Positions 1-7,800 of a stretch of DNA of 26,388 bases are shown here, piece by piece. The stretch's first letter is position 1, and each line of letters opens with the position of its first letter. Under the pieces are notes generated by a model. That model ran no database searches. It saw only the letters and a list, made by a program, of their open reading frames with translations, and was not told where the DNA came from. The stretch is from NCBI RefSeq assembly GCF_946479965.1, contig NZ_CAMLHX010000057.1, forward strand, positions 1-26,388, written 5' to 3'. The translations under genes and the position numbers were made by a program. This stretch comes from an uncultured Mucilaginibacter sp. GTDB lineage: Bacteria; Bacteroidota; Bacteroidia; Sphingobacteriales; Sphingobacteriaceae.

Positions 1-222
1 TAAGCGCTGGTCAAAGTTTGGCGTCAGCCCCAGTTCCAGTGCGAAGTTAGCCAGGCTCGGCATCAATTTCTTTTCGGGGATGGCCCGGTTAAAGGTTTGA
101 AAATCATAGCCTTTTTGAAAACCGCTACTGGTGAATGACAGGTTCTCCCGGAGACTGCCGGATTTTGGGTCTGCGGCTAATGCGGCGCGCAACGTTGGTA
201 AATAATCGTCGAAGATATGCAT
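1..222 (-). CDS. Unknown protein, N-terminal part only (cut by window edge)
   Basis: The frame opens with ATG at 222 and stays open for 74 codons to the left edge of the window, so only the N-terminus is visible. It begins MHIFDDYLPTLRAALAADPK and is soluble-looking, with no signal peptide or membrane segment. I do not recognise a domain. It starts only 4 bases after the stop of the Pycsar-type effector gene and so is very likely co-transcribed with it. In a Pycsar operon the expected partner is a class III nucleotide cyclase, but the visible residues show no cyclase motif. It could be the N-terminal extension of one, or a different accessory gene. Confidence 0.6.
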   Translation of the reverse strand, partial: MHIFDDYLPTLRAALAADPKSGSLRENLSFTSSGFQKGYDFQTFNRAIPEKKLMPSLANFALELGLTPNFDQRL

Positions 223-226
223 GGTA

Positions 227-718
227 TTATTTTAAGTTACAAATGATGATAATGATCAGCGGGATAAATAGGAAGAACTGCACGGTAAATAAGATACCGG
301 CCGTTTTTAGCCGCCGGAATTTTTTGGTCAGACCGATCGCTAATTGGTGTACTTGGATACGCAGGTCGGCCAGCTCATTTTCTTCGGTGCAGAGTGAAGC
401 TGATTTGGTGCAATAATCTTCAGGTGCCATACAGGATATCGCCCCGAAATAAAGCAAGGATTCATTGTCCGAGCTCAAAAACGGTGTAGAAGCGAGTATA
501 ACAACGATCATTACTGCGACCCCGAGGCCGATCAAGGCGATCATGAGCGCATGAATACAAAACCCGCAGGAAGCCAGTTTTAACAAAGACGGGTACGCGG
601 CAGTAAGGCCGCCGACAATAAATGTGCTCAGCCCTAAAAATACGGCACTTTTGTTGTTAATACTATTGTAGTATTCGTCAAAGCGGCTAATACAAAATTT
701 CAATCTTTCTTTTTCCAT
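227..718 (-). CDS. Pycsar-type transmembrane effector (DUF5706/PycTM-like)
   Basis: This 163-residue protein has three hydrophobic segments: about residues 24-46, 55-78 and 141-161. Between the second and third lies a soluble stretch with the pattern LLYFGAISCMAPEDY, followed by a helical region (LADLRIQVHQLAIGLTKKFR) that leads into the last membrane helix. This layout fits the Pycsar effector domain family (DUF5706), whose members disrupt the inner membrane when a phage-triggered cyclic pyrimidine nucleotide binds. A family call is made from pattern memory, not a search. The gene lies 3 bases after the DUF2188 gene and 4 bases before the partial gene at the window edge, giving a tight minus-strand operon. 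A SLATT-type 2TM effector is the main alternative. Confidence 0.75.
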   Translation of the reverse strand: MEKERLKFCISRFDEYYNSINNKSAVFLGLSTFIVGGLTAAYPSLLKLASCGFCIHALMIALIGLGVAVMIVVILASTPFLSSDNESLLYFGAISCMAPEDYCTKSASLCTEENELADLRIQVHQLAIGLTKKFRRLKTAGILFTVQFFLFIPLIIIIICNLK

Positions 719-721
719 GGT

Positions 722-952
722 TTATCCTTTAATGTTTTTAGGATCGCTGCCATAAGAGTTCTTCTCTCTAAACTGGCCATGTTTATTTTGGATAGTCAGT
801 TCCGCGCCGTTTTTTATTGCTTTTTCGCGGCCGGCGACTATAGCGGCCTGCTGCGTATCATAAGTTTTGGTCACGCGTTGGTTCCCAGCAACCTTGGTCG
901 CCCAATCTTCGCCGTGCTTCACGACGAATACATTCTTCTTGTTGTTACTCAT
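722..952 (-). CDS. DUF2188 domain protein
   Basis: This 76-residue protein carries the DUF2188 pattern almost end to end: an early NVFVVKHGEDWATKVAGN, then a TYDTQQAAIVAGREKA helix, then ELTIQNKHGQFREKNSYG and a short DPKNIKG tail. Members are small, often stand alone, and have no established biochemical role. It is the first gene of the minus-strand operon leading into the Pycsar-type effector (3-base gap), and its start faces the sigma-like gene across about 90 bases. Whether it takes part in the defence function is unknown. ATG at 952 is the only start that includes the conserved N-terminal strand. Confidence 0.8.
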   Translation of the reverse strand: MSNNKKNVFVVKHGEDWATKVAGNQRVTKTYDTQQAAIVAGREKAIKNGAELTIQNKHGQFREKNSYGSDPKNIKG

Positions 953-1040
953 ATTTTACTTACCTTTTGTGAATAATTGTATACCCTTCTCAACCGAAAA
1001 CCGTTACTAACGCTTTTTGGTAATGGGGGTAAGAGCCAAT

Positions 1041-1688
1041 ATGAACTGGGAAGAATTAAAAGACGAAAACACCGTTGACTTGGTGGAATATATTACGTCG
1101 ATCCATGACCCCGATTACAAAGAATTGGGCGAAGCGGCGTTCGTTACCCTGACTTTCCGCTACCGGGAGGATGTAATTAATAAATGCGTCATTCTCGCAA
1201 AAAAATGGCGGCGCGATGAGGATGACGCGATTGAGCTGGCGAACCGCGTATTCGCCCGCTTTTTAAAATACCCCAAATACCGGCACTCAGAATGTAAAAG
1301 CGGCGATGTCGACAAATGCATTAAGCGTTACCTGTACCGCATTGCCGACAGGGAGGTCATCGGTTTGTTTAGTCCCAAATTCTCACCTTATGATGGAACT
1401 GAAACGGTGGTCATTTCCCTGATTGATCCGGATAAAGATTATGAACCCGAAAAGTTGAAGGAATTAACGGAATATGAAAAACGGCTGGATGAAATATTCT
1501 CCAAATTGACGCCGAAACACAAAATCGTCTATCTCACGTATTTACTGCACCAGAAAGAGGGATATAATCTTCCCGGCGCTTTATTGAGCGAACTAAGAGC
1601 TGCGTTAGGGAATTTATCTCAAACCACTTTAAGGATATATAAAATGGAAGCCATGGAATTAGTTAGAAAGGAACTGCATAATGCCTAA
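1041..1688 (+). CDS. Sigma-70-like (ECF-type) RNA polymerase sigma factor
   Basis: From ATG 1041 the product is 215 residues. Residues about 30-110 resemble sigma region 2 (helical, with a basic AKKWRRDEDDAIELANRVFARF segment in its first half), followed by an acidic linker. Residues about 145-212 resemble region 4, with LTPKHKIVYLTYLL and a final helix-turn-helix (LSQTTLRIYKMEAMELVRKE). The length and two-domain layout suit a divergent ECF-like factor. TTG 1017 and ATG 1023 are alternative starts; 1041 is preferred because a purine-rich gggggtaag lies just before it. The stop overlaps the next gene by 8 bases, so three genes (this one, the small protein and the metallopeptidase) form one translationally linked operon. 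A phage-type regulator with a sigma-like fold is possible. Confidence 0.7.
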   Translation: MNWEELKDENTVDLVEYITSIHDPDYKELGEAAFVTLTFRYREDVINKCVILAKKWRRDEDDAIELANRVFARFLKYPKYRHSECKSGDVDKCIKRYLYRIADREVIGLFSPKFSPYDGTETVVISLIDPDKDYEPEKLKELTEYEKRLDEIFSKLTPKHKIVYLTYLLHQKEGYNLPGALLSELRAALGNLSQTTLRIYKMEAMELVRKELHNA

Positions 1689-2028
1689 AGTTAATGTAAA
1701 TATCACCGAAGATAACATTGCAGAGTGGGTACATTCGGTGGGGTACTTTTTGCCGCGTAGCAATAAGGAACTGGCGCGTTTTGAAAGACTTCACAATGGC
1801 CTTACACATGGACTGGACATTAATTCTGTTGATCCTATTGCGATTTTGAATGGTCAATGGCAACCCAAAGTGTTCATTTCGTTCAGTAGTGAAGGCTTAG
1901 ATGAGGAAATATCCGAACTCCGGATGGCCGCCAGAAAGCACCAGGATATACCAGACGAGATCTTTAAGCAGATGAAAAACAACCAGGAAAAAGATGAGTC
2001 ATCTGATAACACCGAAGATCAAGACTGA
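1681..2028 (+). CDS. Small protein of sigma/ImmA-IrrE trio (candidate anti-sigma or protease substrate)
   Basis: This 115-residue soluble protein starts inside the end of the sigma-like gene and ends inside the metallopeptidase gene, so its translation is coupled to both. The first 60 residues contain VHSVGYFLPRSNKELARFER and a GLDINSVDPIAILNG segment. The C-terminal 30 residues are highly charged and acidic (KDESSDNTEDQD at the very end), likely disordered. No known domain is recognised. Its position between a transcription factor and an IrrE-type protease suggests it either inhibits the sigma factor or is the protein the protease cuts. That is inference from context only. Confidence 0.75.
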   Translation: MPKVNVNITEDNIAEWVHSVGYFLPRSNKELARFERLHNGLTHGLDINSVDPIAILNGQWQPKVFISFSSEGLDEEISELRMAARKHQDIPDEIFKQMKNNQEKDESSDNTEDQD

Positions 2029-2806
2029 AACCCTGAAACTGACTAAGTATCTTAGCGACCAGTTCCATCAAAAAAACGAAACGGATTTGACCGCTATTTG
2101 TAGGGATGAAGGCATTAAGATCATTGTCGATAATTACAAGCACTATTTTGACGGAATGCTGGTTTGGGATGGCCACGCGTTCAATATACATCTTAACTCG
2201 GCTAAAGGCAATATTTTATCCAGTGCTCGCGGACGTTTTAGCCTCGCCCATGAATTGGGCCATTATTTTTTAGAAGCCCATAACTATCTGATCAGAAATG
2301 GTGAAATCAAACCTCATCCATCGAATATCGCGTTATTTCACCAGGATAAGATCGAAACGGAGGCGGATTATTTTGCCTCCTGCCTGTTAATGCCGAAGGA
2401 GCGTTTACGCAATTTTACAGGCGGCCGGAAATACTCTCTGGATATTGTTAAAGAGCTATCGGAATCGTTCAAAGTAAGCCTTACCGCAGCATTGATCAGG
2501 TTTGCAGAAGTCGGTACGCACGAAATTATGGTTGTTTTTTGCGAAAAAAACACCATCAAATGGTTTTGCAAAAGTAAAGATTTTCCGATGCTATCCCATA
2601 ATTTCAAAGTTGGCGCACCACCGCCGTCGACCAGTGTGTTGGGCGAATCGTTTTTGAAATCTGATGCCCAGTATACGTCAGTTCAATCGATCGACCTGGA
2701 AGATTGGTTCTTCGACCGAAAGGGCGCGCCCACCAGTCAACTTTATGAACAATGTTTTTACTCAGATTTTTACGGTTATGCCATCAGTCTGGTGTGGTTT
2801 AAATAA
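1994..2806 (+). CDS. ImmA/IrrE family metallo-endopeptidase
   Basis: This 270-residue protein has the zinc-protease motif HELGH at residues 86-90 in RFSLAHELGHYFLEAH, and the downstream ETEADYFASCLLMP segment (residues 121-134) that supplies the third metal ligand, probably Glu123. Both are intact, so it should be active. The C-terminal 130 residues are a variable region that may sense a signal. Known relatives (ImmA, PprI/IrrE, CapP) cleave a repressor to switch on genes for element excision, DNA-damage response or CBASS. Here the gene overlaps the small protein by 35 bases rather than being paired with an XRE repressor in the same operon, although two XRE genes lie just beyond its end. Confidence 0.9.
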   Translation: MSHLITPKIKTETLKLTKYLSDQFHQKNETDLTAICRDEGIKIIVDNYKHYFDGMLVWDGHAFNIHLNSAKGNILSSARGRFSLAHELGHYFLEAHNYLIRNGEIKPHPSNIALFHQDKIETEADYFASCLLMPKERLRNFTGGRKYSLDIVKELSESFKVSLTAALIRFAEVGTHEIMVVFCEKNTIKWFCKSKDFPMLSHNFKVGAPPPSTSVLGESFLKSDAQYTSVQSIDLEDWFFDRKGAPTSQLYEQCFYSDFYGYAISLVWFK

Positions 2807-2819
2807 AGCTTTATTTTTT
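2801..2819 (+). terminator. Weak palindromic terminator candidate after the peptidase gene
   Basis: AAATAAAGCTTTATTT is a 16-bp palindrome that includes the stop codon of the metallopeptidase gene and runs into a T tract. The stem is AT-rich, so termination would be weak. Confidence 0.4.
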
Positions 2820-2889
2820 GCCATGCTGATATTTATAAAACTTTCCTTGAGTGTTTATATTTTATTGGTGATAAATAAGTATTACTGTC

Positions 2890-3114
2890 TTAAAAATCCA
2901 TCAACTCTTTCAAGGAAACCTCAAGCCCTTGAGCAAGTTCCACCAATGTATTAAAGCTCATATTAATATCCCCGTTTTCATATCGTACAATATCGCTATG
3001 ATCTATATTGCATTTAGTCGCTAACTTTCTTAAGGATAAGTTTTTGTTTGTGCGCAAAGTTTTAAGATGGCGACCGAATTGAATTAAATAATCTTGGGTA
3101 GTTGGATTTGCCAT
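2890..3114 (-). CDS. XRE-family HTH regulator, first of two
   Basis: The 74-residue protein is a lone HTH_3 domain: LKTLRTNKNLSLRKLATKC makes the first helices, NIDHSDIVRYENGDINMS the recognition part, and LVELAQGLEVSLKELMDF the closing helices. Such single-domain proteins act as dimeric repressors. It faces the end of the metallopeptidase gene (83-base gap) and has a candidate operator about 50 bases upstream of its start, which suggests autoregulation. A link to the IrrE-type peptidase, as in the CapH-CapP and ImmR-ImmA pairs, is plausible but not shown. It is similar in length and layout to the second XRE protein nearby. Confidence 0.88.
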   Translation of the reverse strand: MANPTTQDYLIQFGRHLKTLRTNKNLSLRKLATKCNIDHSDIVRYENGDINMSFNTLVELAQGLEVSLKELMDF

Positions 3115-3162
3115 CGCAGTTTGGAGCTGCGGAAAATTGTGGCTTTTTAGAATAAAAAGTGT

Positions 3163-3176
3163 TGGGTTTTAACCCA
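3163..3176. promoter_or_regulatory. Inverted-repeat operator candidate upstream of first XRE gene
   Basis: TGGGTT-TT-AACCCA is a perfect 6-bp inverted repeat with a 2-base centre, 49 bases upstream of the minus-strand XRE start at 3114. The size suits a small HTH dimer site; function is inferred. Confidence 0.45.
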
Positions 3177-3244
3177 CCATGCTTTAACTTTGAATGTAAT
3201 ACATTTTTAGAATGCGCGGAAAAAGGACTTTTTATAAAAACAGT

Positions 3245-3328
3245 ATGAGCAAACAGGTTATTTGGGGAGCTGCGGTGCTTGGGCTTTGGTTATTAGTTTA
3301 TCTTGTTGTGCACTATCTAAATAATTAA
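3245..3328 (+). CDS. 27-residue single-membrane-segment peptide
   Basis: ATG at 3245 opens a 27-codon frame ending in TAA at 3326-3328. The product is MSKQVIWGAAVLGLWLLVYL followed by VVHYLNN: a short polar start, one hydrophobic helix of about 19 residues, and a polar end. It lies between the two XRE genes, and its stop overlaps the stop of the second one on the opposite strand. There is no strong ribosome-binding site, but start sites in Bacteroidota often lack one. The composition is that of small membrane peptides, including type I toxins. It could also be a chance frame. Confidence 0.4.
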   Translation: MSKQVIWGAAVLGLWLLVYLVVHYLNN

Positions 3329-3549
3329 AACTCAAAGTCGAGGAGATCTTTAGGTTTTACACCGAGACCCTTTGCTAATTCAAGTATAGTGGATAATTGT
3401 ATATTAACCCTGCCATTCTCAATTTTCGATATATTACTCTCATCTAAAGCACAATTTTTATCGACATCTCTAAGGGTATAACCTTTTTTTTCTCGGATTT
3501 TTTTGACATGAAGACCAAAGCTTGTCTTTATTTCGGAGTAGTCTTTCAA
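3325..3549 (-). CDS. XRE-family HTH regulator, second of two
   Basis: This 74-residue protein is again a lone HTH_3 domain: VKKIREKKGYTLRDVDKNC, then ALDESNISKIENGRVNIQLS, then ILELAKGLGVKPKDLLDFEF. It matches the first XRE protein in length and domain placement, so the two may be diverged duplicates. A good 8-bp inverted repeat lies 45 bases upstream of its start, as expected for an autorepressed gene. Its other neighbour upstream is the structured RNA, which is read the opposite way. Confidence 0.88.
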   Translation of the reverse strand: MKDYSEIKTSFGLHVKKIREKKGYTLRDVDKNCALDESNISKIENGRVNIQLSTILELAKGLGVKPKDLLDFEF

Positions 3550-3593
3550 AATGGATTATTTAATAAATAAAGAGAATGAATTTTTCTTGATTT

Positions 3594-3617
3594 TTTACGG
3601 TTGAATTATACCGTAAA
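3594..3617. promoter_or_regulatory. Inverted-repeat operator candidate upstream of second XRE gene
   Basis: TTTACGGT and ACCGTAAA are perfect 8-bp arms with an 8-base AT-rich centre, 45 bases upstream of the start at 3549. One helical turn per half-site fits an XRE dimer. The half-site differs from that of the first XRE gene, so each regulator may have its own site. Confidence 0.5.
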
Positions 3618-3732
3618 TGAAAAATGTTTATTATATTTGATTTCAGATATTTTAAATGAGTTAATTGAAATTAATTAATTTGCGATTCTTCAGAAATTAG
3701 AAGCATTCGCACTTAAATTCTCGCCTTAGAAA

Positions 3733-3862
3733 ACTGGTAATTTAATAGGGAGCGGGAGATGAGTGAGATGCTCACGTCATAGACGTGGGCTCACTTATCC
3801 GTTCCCAGGTTCTTACCAGTACCTCTAAGACGGAATAGGCTGAGTTCCACGTCTTATTTTTT
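3733..3862 (+). ncRNA. Structured RNA / leader with nested hairpins and a terminator
   Basis: The non-coding stretch 3550-3894 holds a long nested hairpin. Its stems are ACTGGTAA/TTACCAGT (3733-3740 with 3813-3820), GGGAGCGG/CCGTTCCC (3748-3755 with 3799-3806, one G-U), GAGTGAG/CTCACTT (3761-3767 with 3790-3796) and CTCACGTC/GACGTGGG (3771-3778 with 3782-3789) closed by an ATA triloop. A terminator hairpin follows, then the 93-residue gene starts 33 bases later. The 3' arm of the inner hairpin (3781-3789) can also pair with the 3' arm of the terminator (3846-3854), which would be mutually exclusive with termination. It may be a stand-alone small RNA or a regulatory leader. I recognise no Rfam family. 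Confidence 0.6.
3826..3862 (+). terminator. Intrinsic terminator at end of structured RNA
   Basis: TAAGACG (3826-3832) pairs with CGTCTTA (3850-3856), extended inside by GAA/TTC, and is followed by six T (3857-3862). It would end the upstream RNA before the 93-residue gene unless disrupted. Confidence 0.65.
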
Positions 3863-3894
3863 CTACGTAAACCAGCTTACCAAATTACAGCAGA

Positions 3895-4176
3895 ATGGAA
3901 GCGGTTATCATACAATACGATTTTAAGGCGTCATTAACTTTGAAAGAAGTTATGACAAAATTCTTTGGTGACAATACGCCAGAGAAAACGAAAATACTGT
4001 TCTGGAAATTTTTTCAGTGCTGGGTGACCCGTGACTGTCACATCAAATCGGAATTGTCCGATGAAGAAGTTGCCCTGTTCTTCGATCAGTTAATAGACCT
4101 GGTGGCCGCGGCTTATATAGTACACCAGGCGAACGGGGCTTCAACCAATGAGCAGGAGGGAAGTGTTCATGAATAG
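3895..4176 (+). CDS. 93-residue protein of unknown function
   Basis: The product is a small soluble, mainly helical protein with no signal peptide. It contains KTKILFWKFFQCWVTRDCHI (residues about 31-50) and an acidic helical part (SDEEVALFFDQLIDLVAAAY) before a short polar tail. Two cysteines sit in the middle. I recognise no domain. It lies just after the structured RNA and terminator, and about 95 bases before the TlpA gene on the same strand, so it may be the target of the leader RNA or the first gene of the TlpA-SusC-SusD unit. Codon use looks like a real gene. Confidence 0.65.
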   Translation: MEAVIIQYDFKASLTLKEVMTKFFGDNTPEKTKILFWKFFQCWVTRDCHIKSELSDEEVALFFDQLIDLVAAAYIVHQANGASTNEQEGSVHE

Positions 4177-4271
4177 CTACCCTGTACATTCCTGGCTACA
4201 TTTAATTTCTCCTCCGGAATAACGACGACCCGGATAAACATCTTTTTAATAAACTCTTAACTACACAAAAA

Positions 4272-4856
4272 ATGAAAACAAAAATGCGTTTACTGGGATT
4301 GTTATGCCTGTTTTTTCAGGTGTCAGCCCAAACTTCGCCAGACAAAAAGTACTTGAAGGTCGGCGACAAAATGCCTGATATCGTGATAGCAAATATCATG
4401 AACAGCAAAATCAAATCTGCAAAGATTTCAGACTACAAGGGTAAACTAATACTCCTTGATTTCTGGGCAACGCATTGTATACCATGCGTGGAGGCCTTCC
4501 CGGAAATGGATTCACTACAACGAGTATTTGCAGGAAAATTACAGGTATTGCTGGTTAACTCCGCAAGAAACAAAGAATCGGAGCGAAGTGTAAACCTGGT
4601 CCTTAACAGGATGAAAGAATTGTACGGGCGGCCAATAAAAGTGCCAATAGTGTCTCGCGATACCGCGTTAACCGGACAGTTCAATTTCAGGGGAATCCCA
4701 TTTGTAGTCTGGATATCCCCGGAAGGCAAGGTAATCGGGATGACAGACAAAACCGTAGTAACCGGTGACAATATCCGTAAGATCATAGCCGGAGAACGCG
4801 TTTCGCTTGTACCAAGACCTGAACCCAAATTCAAACCAGCAGCAAGAACGCAATGA
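4272..4856 (+). CDS. TlpA/ResA-like periplasmic thioredoxin
   Basis: The 194-residue product has an N-terminal signal peptide (hydrophobic LLGLLCLFFQVSA, likely cut near residue 19). It then has a redoxin fold with LDFWATHCIPCVEAFPE, where Cys69 and Cys72 form the active CxxC, and a GIPFVVWISPEGKV strand with the cis-proline. It should reduce or shuffle disulfides in exported proteins. The C-terminal tail is proline- and lysine-rich. Its stop overlaps the SusC start by 4 bases (ATGA), so the two are co-translated. In Bacteroidota, TlpA proteins often travel with SusC/SusD pairs. The MauE-like membrane protein across the terminator could supply electrons; that is inference. Confidence 0.9.
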   Translation: MKTKMRLLGLLCLFFQVSAQTSPDKKYLKVGDKMPDIVIANIMNSKIKSAKISDYKGKLILLDFWATHCIPCVEAFPEMDSLQRVFAGKLQVLLVNSARNKESERSVNLVLNRMKELYGRPIKVPIVSRDTALTGQFNFRGIPFVVWISPEGKVIGMTDKTVVTGDNIRKIIAGERVSLVPRPEPKFKPAARTQ

Positions 4857-7800
4857 AAAAGATAGCAAAACCATTCCTTATCATGCTGTTTGTTGCTTCT
4901 GCCCTGGCAGCGAATGCACAAAGCACGTTCTTCATCTACGGCGATATCAAAACAAGCACCGGAGAGCCAGTACCAGATGCATCGGTGACAACAAAAAAAC
5001 TAAAGTTCACCACAACGAGTGATTCTACAGGTAAGTTCAGAACCTATGTGGTGGATAAAGATACACTGATCATCACCCATGTTGGATTCAAATCTTCCAC
5101 ATTTATTGTGGACGAAAAGATGGAGGACTATGTGCATGTTCTGCTTGTACCGCTCGTCAATGAACTACAGGAAGTGATTGTCAGCACGGGCTATCAGGAT
5201 GTCCCCAAGGAGCGGGCAACAGGATCATTCTATAAACTAGACAACAAGCTCTTAAATCAGCGTGTTAGCCCCGACATTATAAGCAGATTGGATGGGCTCA
5301 CCAGTGGATTACTTATTGACCGGCGTGATGCTCAGCAACCTAATATTCAGTTACGCGGTCTGAGTACGCTAAGTTTCAATGGATCATCACCTCTTATCGT
5401 TTTAGATAACTTTCCTTATGCCGGAGATATCAACAATATCAACCCCAATGATATAGAAAGCATAACTGTACTTAAAGATGCCGCCGCTTCATCTATATGG
5501 GGTGCGCGTGCAGGAAACGGCGTAATTGTTATCACGACTAAGAAGGCGAAAGGTAATCAGCCCTTAAGTGTTTCCTTTAACGCCAATCTAACGTTTGCAA
5601 AAAGGCCGGATCTGTTTTCTGCTAAGCAAATACCTGTAAGCAGCTTTATCGACCTTGAAAAAAAGCTGTTTGATCAAGGTTATTATGATGGCTTGTTCAG
5701 TGATCAGGCATCTCCCGGATATTCCGAGGCGGTAGACATCCTGAACAGGCAACGTAACGGCGAATTGAATCAGGTACAGGCTGATGAAGCCATCAATTCG
5801 CTCCGAAACAGGGATGTCAGAAATGACATGCAAAAGTACCTTTACAGAAACAGTATAAACCAGCAGTACTATCTAAATCTTACCGGCGCAGGAACCAGGA
5901 TTCGTTATCTTTTTTCGGCAGGTTACGACAAAAACTTATCTGCATTGCAGGGTAATCAAAATGACCGTATAACCTTGAGATCCAACAACAGTGTCGACCT
6001 GACGAGAAAGTGGCAGTTCCAGTCGGACATTATCCTGACCAAAACAAAAGGTATCTCTAATAGTCCCGGAGGTTTTGGAAGCTATAAAGCTGGTTATAAT
6101 TCAATATCTCCATATGCAAGCCTGGTTAATGCAGACGGATCACCTGCCGCAATTGACCTTTACTACAGCAAAGCATTTACAGACACCGCAGGCAATGGTA
6201 AACTGATGGATTGGAAATACAGGCCATTACAGGAATTGAATAACAATGATAACAGATCGGGAATGAGCGATATTCTCGTAAATCTGGGAACTTCTTACAG
6301 GATATTGCCCTGGCTGAAAGCAGATTTTCGGTACCAGTACCACCAGTCATGGAGCAGTACTGAAAACCTCCAAAATCTCGAATCTTTTACTGCCAGAGAT
6401 TATATCAACAGATTCACTCAGATCAACGGAAACGCAGTGACGTACGTCGTCCCAAAAAACAACATACTGTACAGTTCTGAGCAAAATAACCGGCAGCAAG
6501 GTGCACGTGGGCAGTTGAATTTTGATCATATATGGGCCAACAAGCATCAAGTATCTGCCATTGCAGGTGTTGAAGTTCGTGAAACTAGAAATAATTCATT
6601 GACAAGTACGTATTATGGATATGACCCCAACACGCTTGTCGTAACGCCTGTCGATTATACCCATATGTACCCGACCTTCAATGGAGTATTTGGAGATAGC
6701 TACATAACAGATGGCACAAGGTTTACCCAAAACGTTAACCGCTTCATTTCTACTTTTGCAAATGCCTCCTATACGTATGACGAAAAATACACCTTGTCAG
6801 CAAGCGCAAGGCGTGACGCGTCCAATATTTTTGGAGTCAGTACAAATCAGAAATGGGTGCCGCTTTGGTCTGTCGGCGGCTTATGGCGGATTGACCGGGA
6901 GAATTTTTATAAACTGTCTTGGATGCCGCAATTGAACCTCCGGCTTACATATGGGATTAGCGGTAATTTGTCACCCAATGAATCCGCACTGACGAGGATT
7001 CAATACTTAGCCGCATCAAGATCGCCACTTAATTTGCCTTACGTAGGAATTAGTGCACCACCAAATCCGCACCTTAGATGGGAACAGGTAAGGACGTTTA
7101 ACGCCGGCCTTGATTTTAGCCTTGTGGGAAACAGGGTCACCGGATCAATTGAATATTACACCAAAAAATCCGTTGATCTGATCAACAGTGTTTTACTGGA
7201 TCCAACTGTCGGCTTCATCACAGCCAATCAAAACTCTGCCAGCATATTTGCGAAAGGATCGGATATAGTCATCAATTCGCTAAACATCGATGGCAAATTA
7301 CGTTGGCAGTCGTCTTTATTATTCAGCTACGTTAATTTTAAAACTATCAAGAACCTTAACCCACCGGGGTTGGAAGGATTTGTTAGTGACGGAGCGATAA
7401 TTTTTCCGGTAGTGAATTACAATCCGTACGTTATCGTAAGCTATAAATGGGCCGGACTTGATCCTTTGACCGGCGACCCTCAGGGTTACGTGAATGGACA
7501 GGTCAGCAAGGATTACTTTGCCATCGCACAGAATCCGATAGATCAACAAGTGGTCAGCGGCTCTGCTTTACCACCAGTTTTTGGAAATTTGAGAAATACC
7601 ATAGAATGGAAGAAATTCTCTTTGGCATTCAACATAAACTATCGGTTCGGTTATTATTTCCGTAAACCTGTAACCAATTACAGCACATTGATCACCTATG
7701 GCACCGGCTATAATGATTATGAGGGTAGATGGCAAAAGCCAGGAGATGAGCGGTTGACCAATACGCCGTCATTCAATTATCCGTCAGATTCACAACGTGA

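Noticed and set aside
135..416. 93-codon frame on the plus strand
   Set aside because: It overlaps the Pycsar-type effector gene and the partial gene on the other strand, both with recognisable protein character; the translated product has no family-like pattern.
3700..3862. Retron, hammerhead ribozyme or 6S RNA as identity of the structured RNA
   Set aside because: No reverse transcriptase is nearby, the hammerhead core CUGAnGA is absent, and the nested perfect stems lack the large central bubble of 6S RNA.
4433..4921. 162-codon minus-strand frame under the TlpA gene
   Set aside because: It runs opposite to a clear TlpA and the start of SusC, and its product shows no domain.
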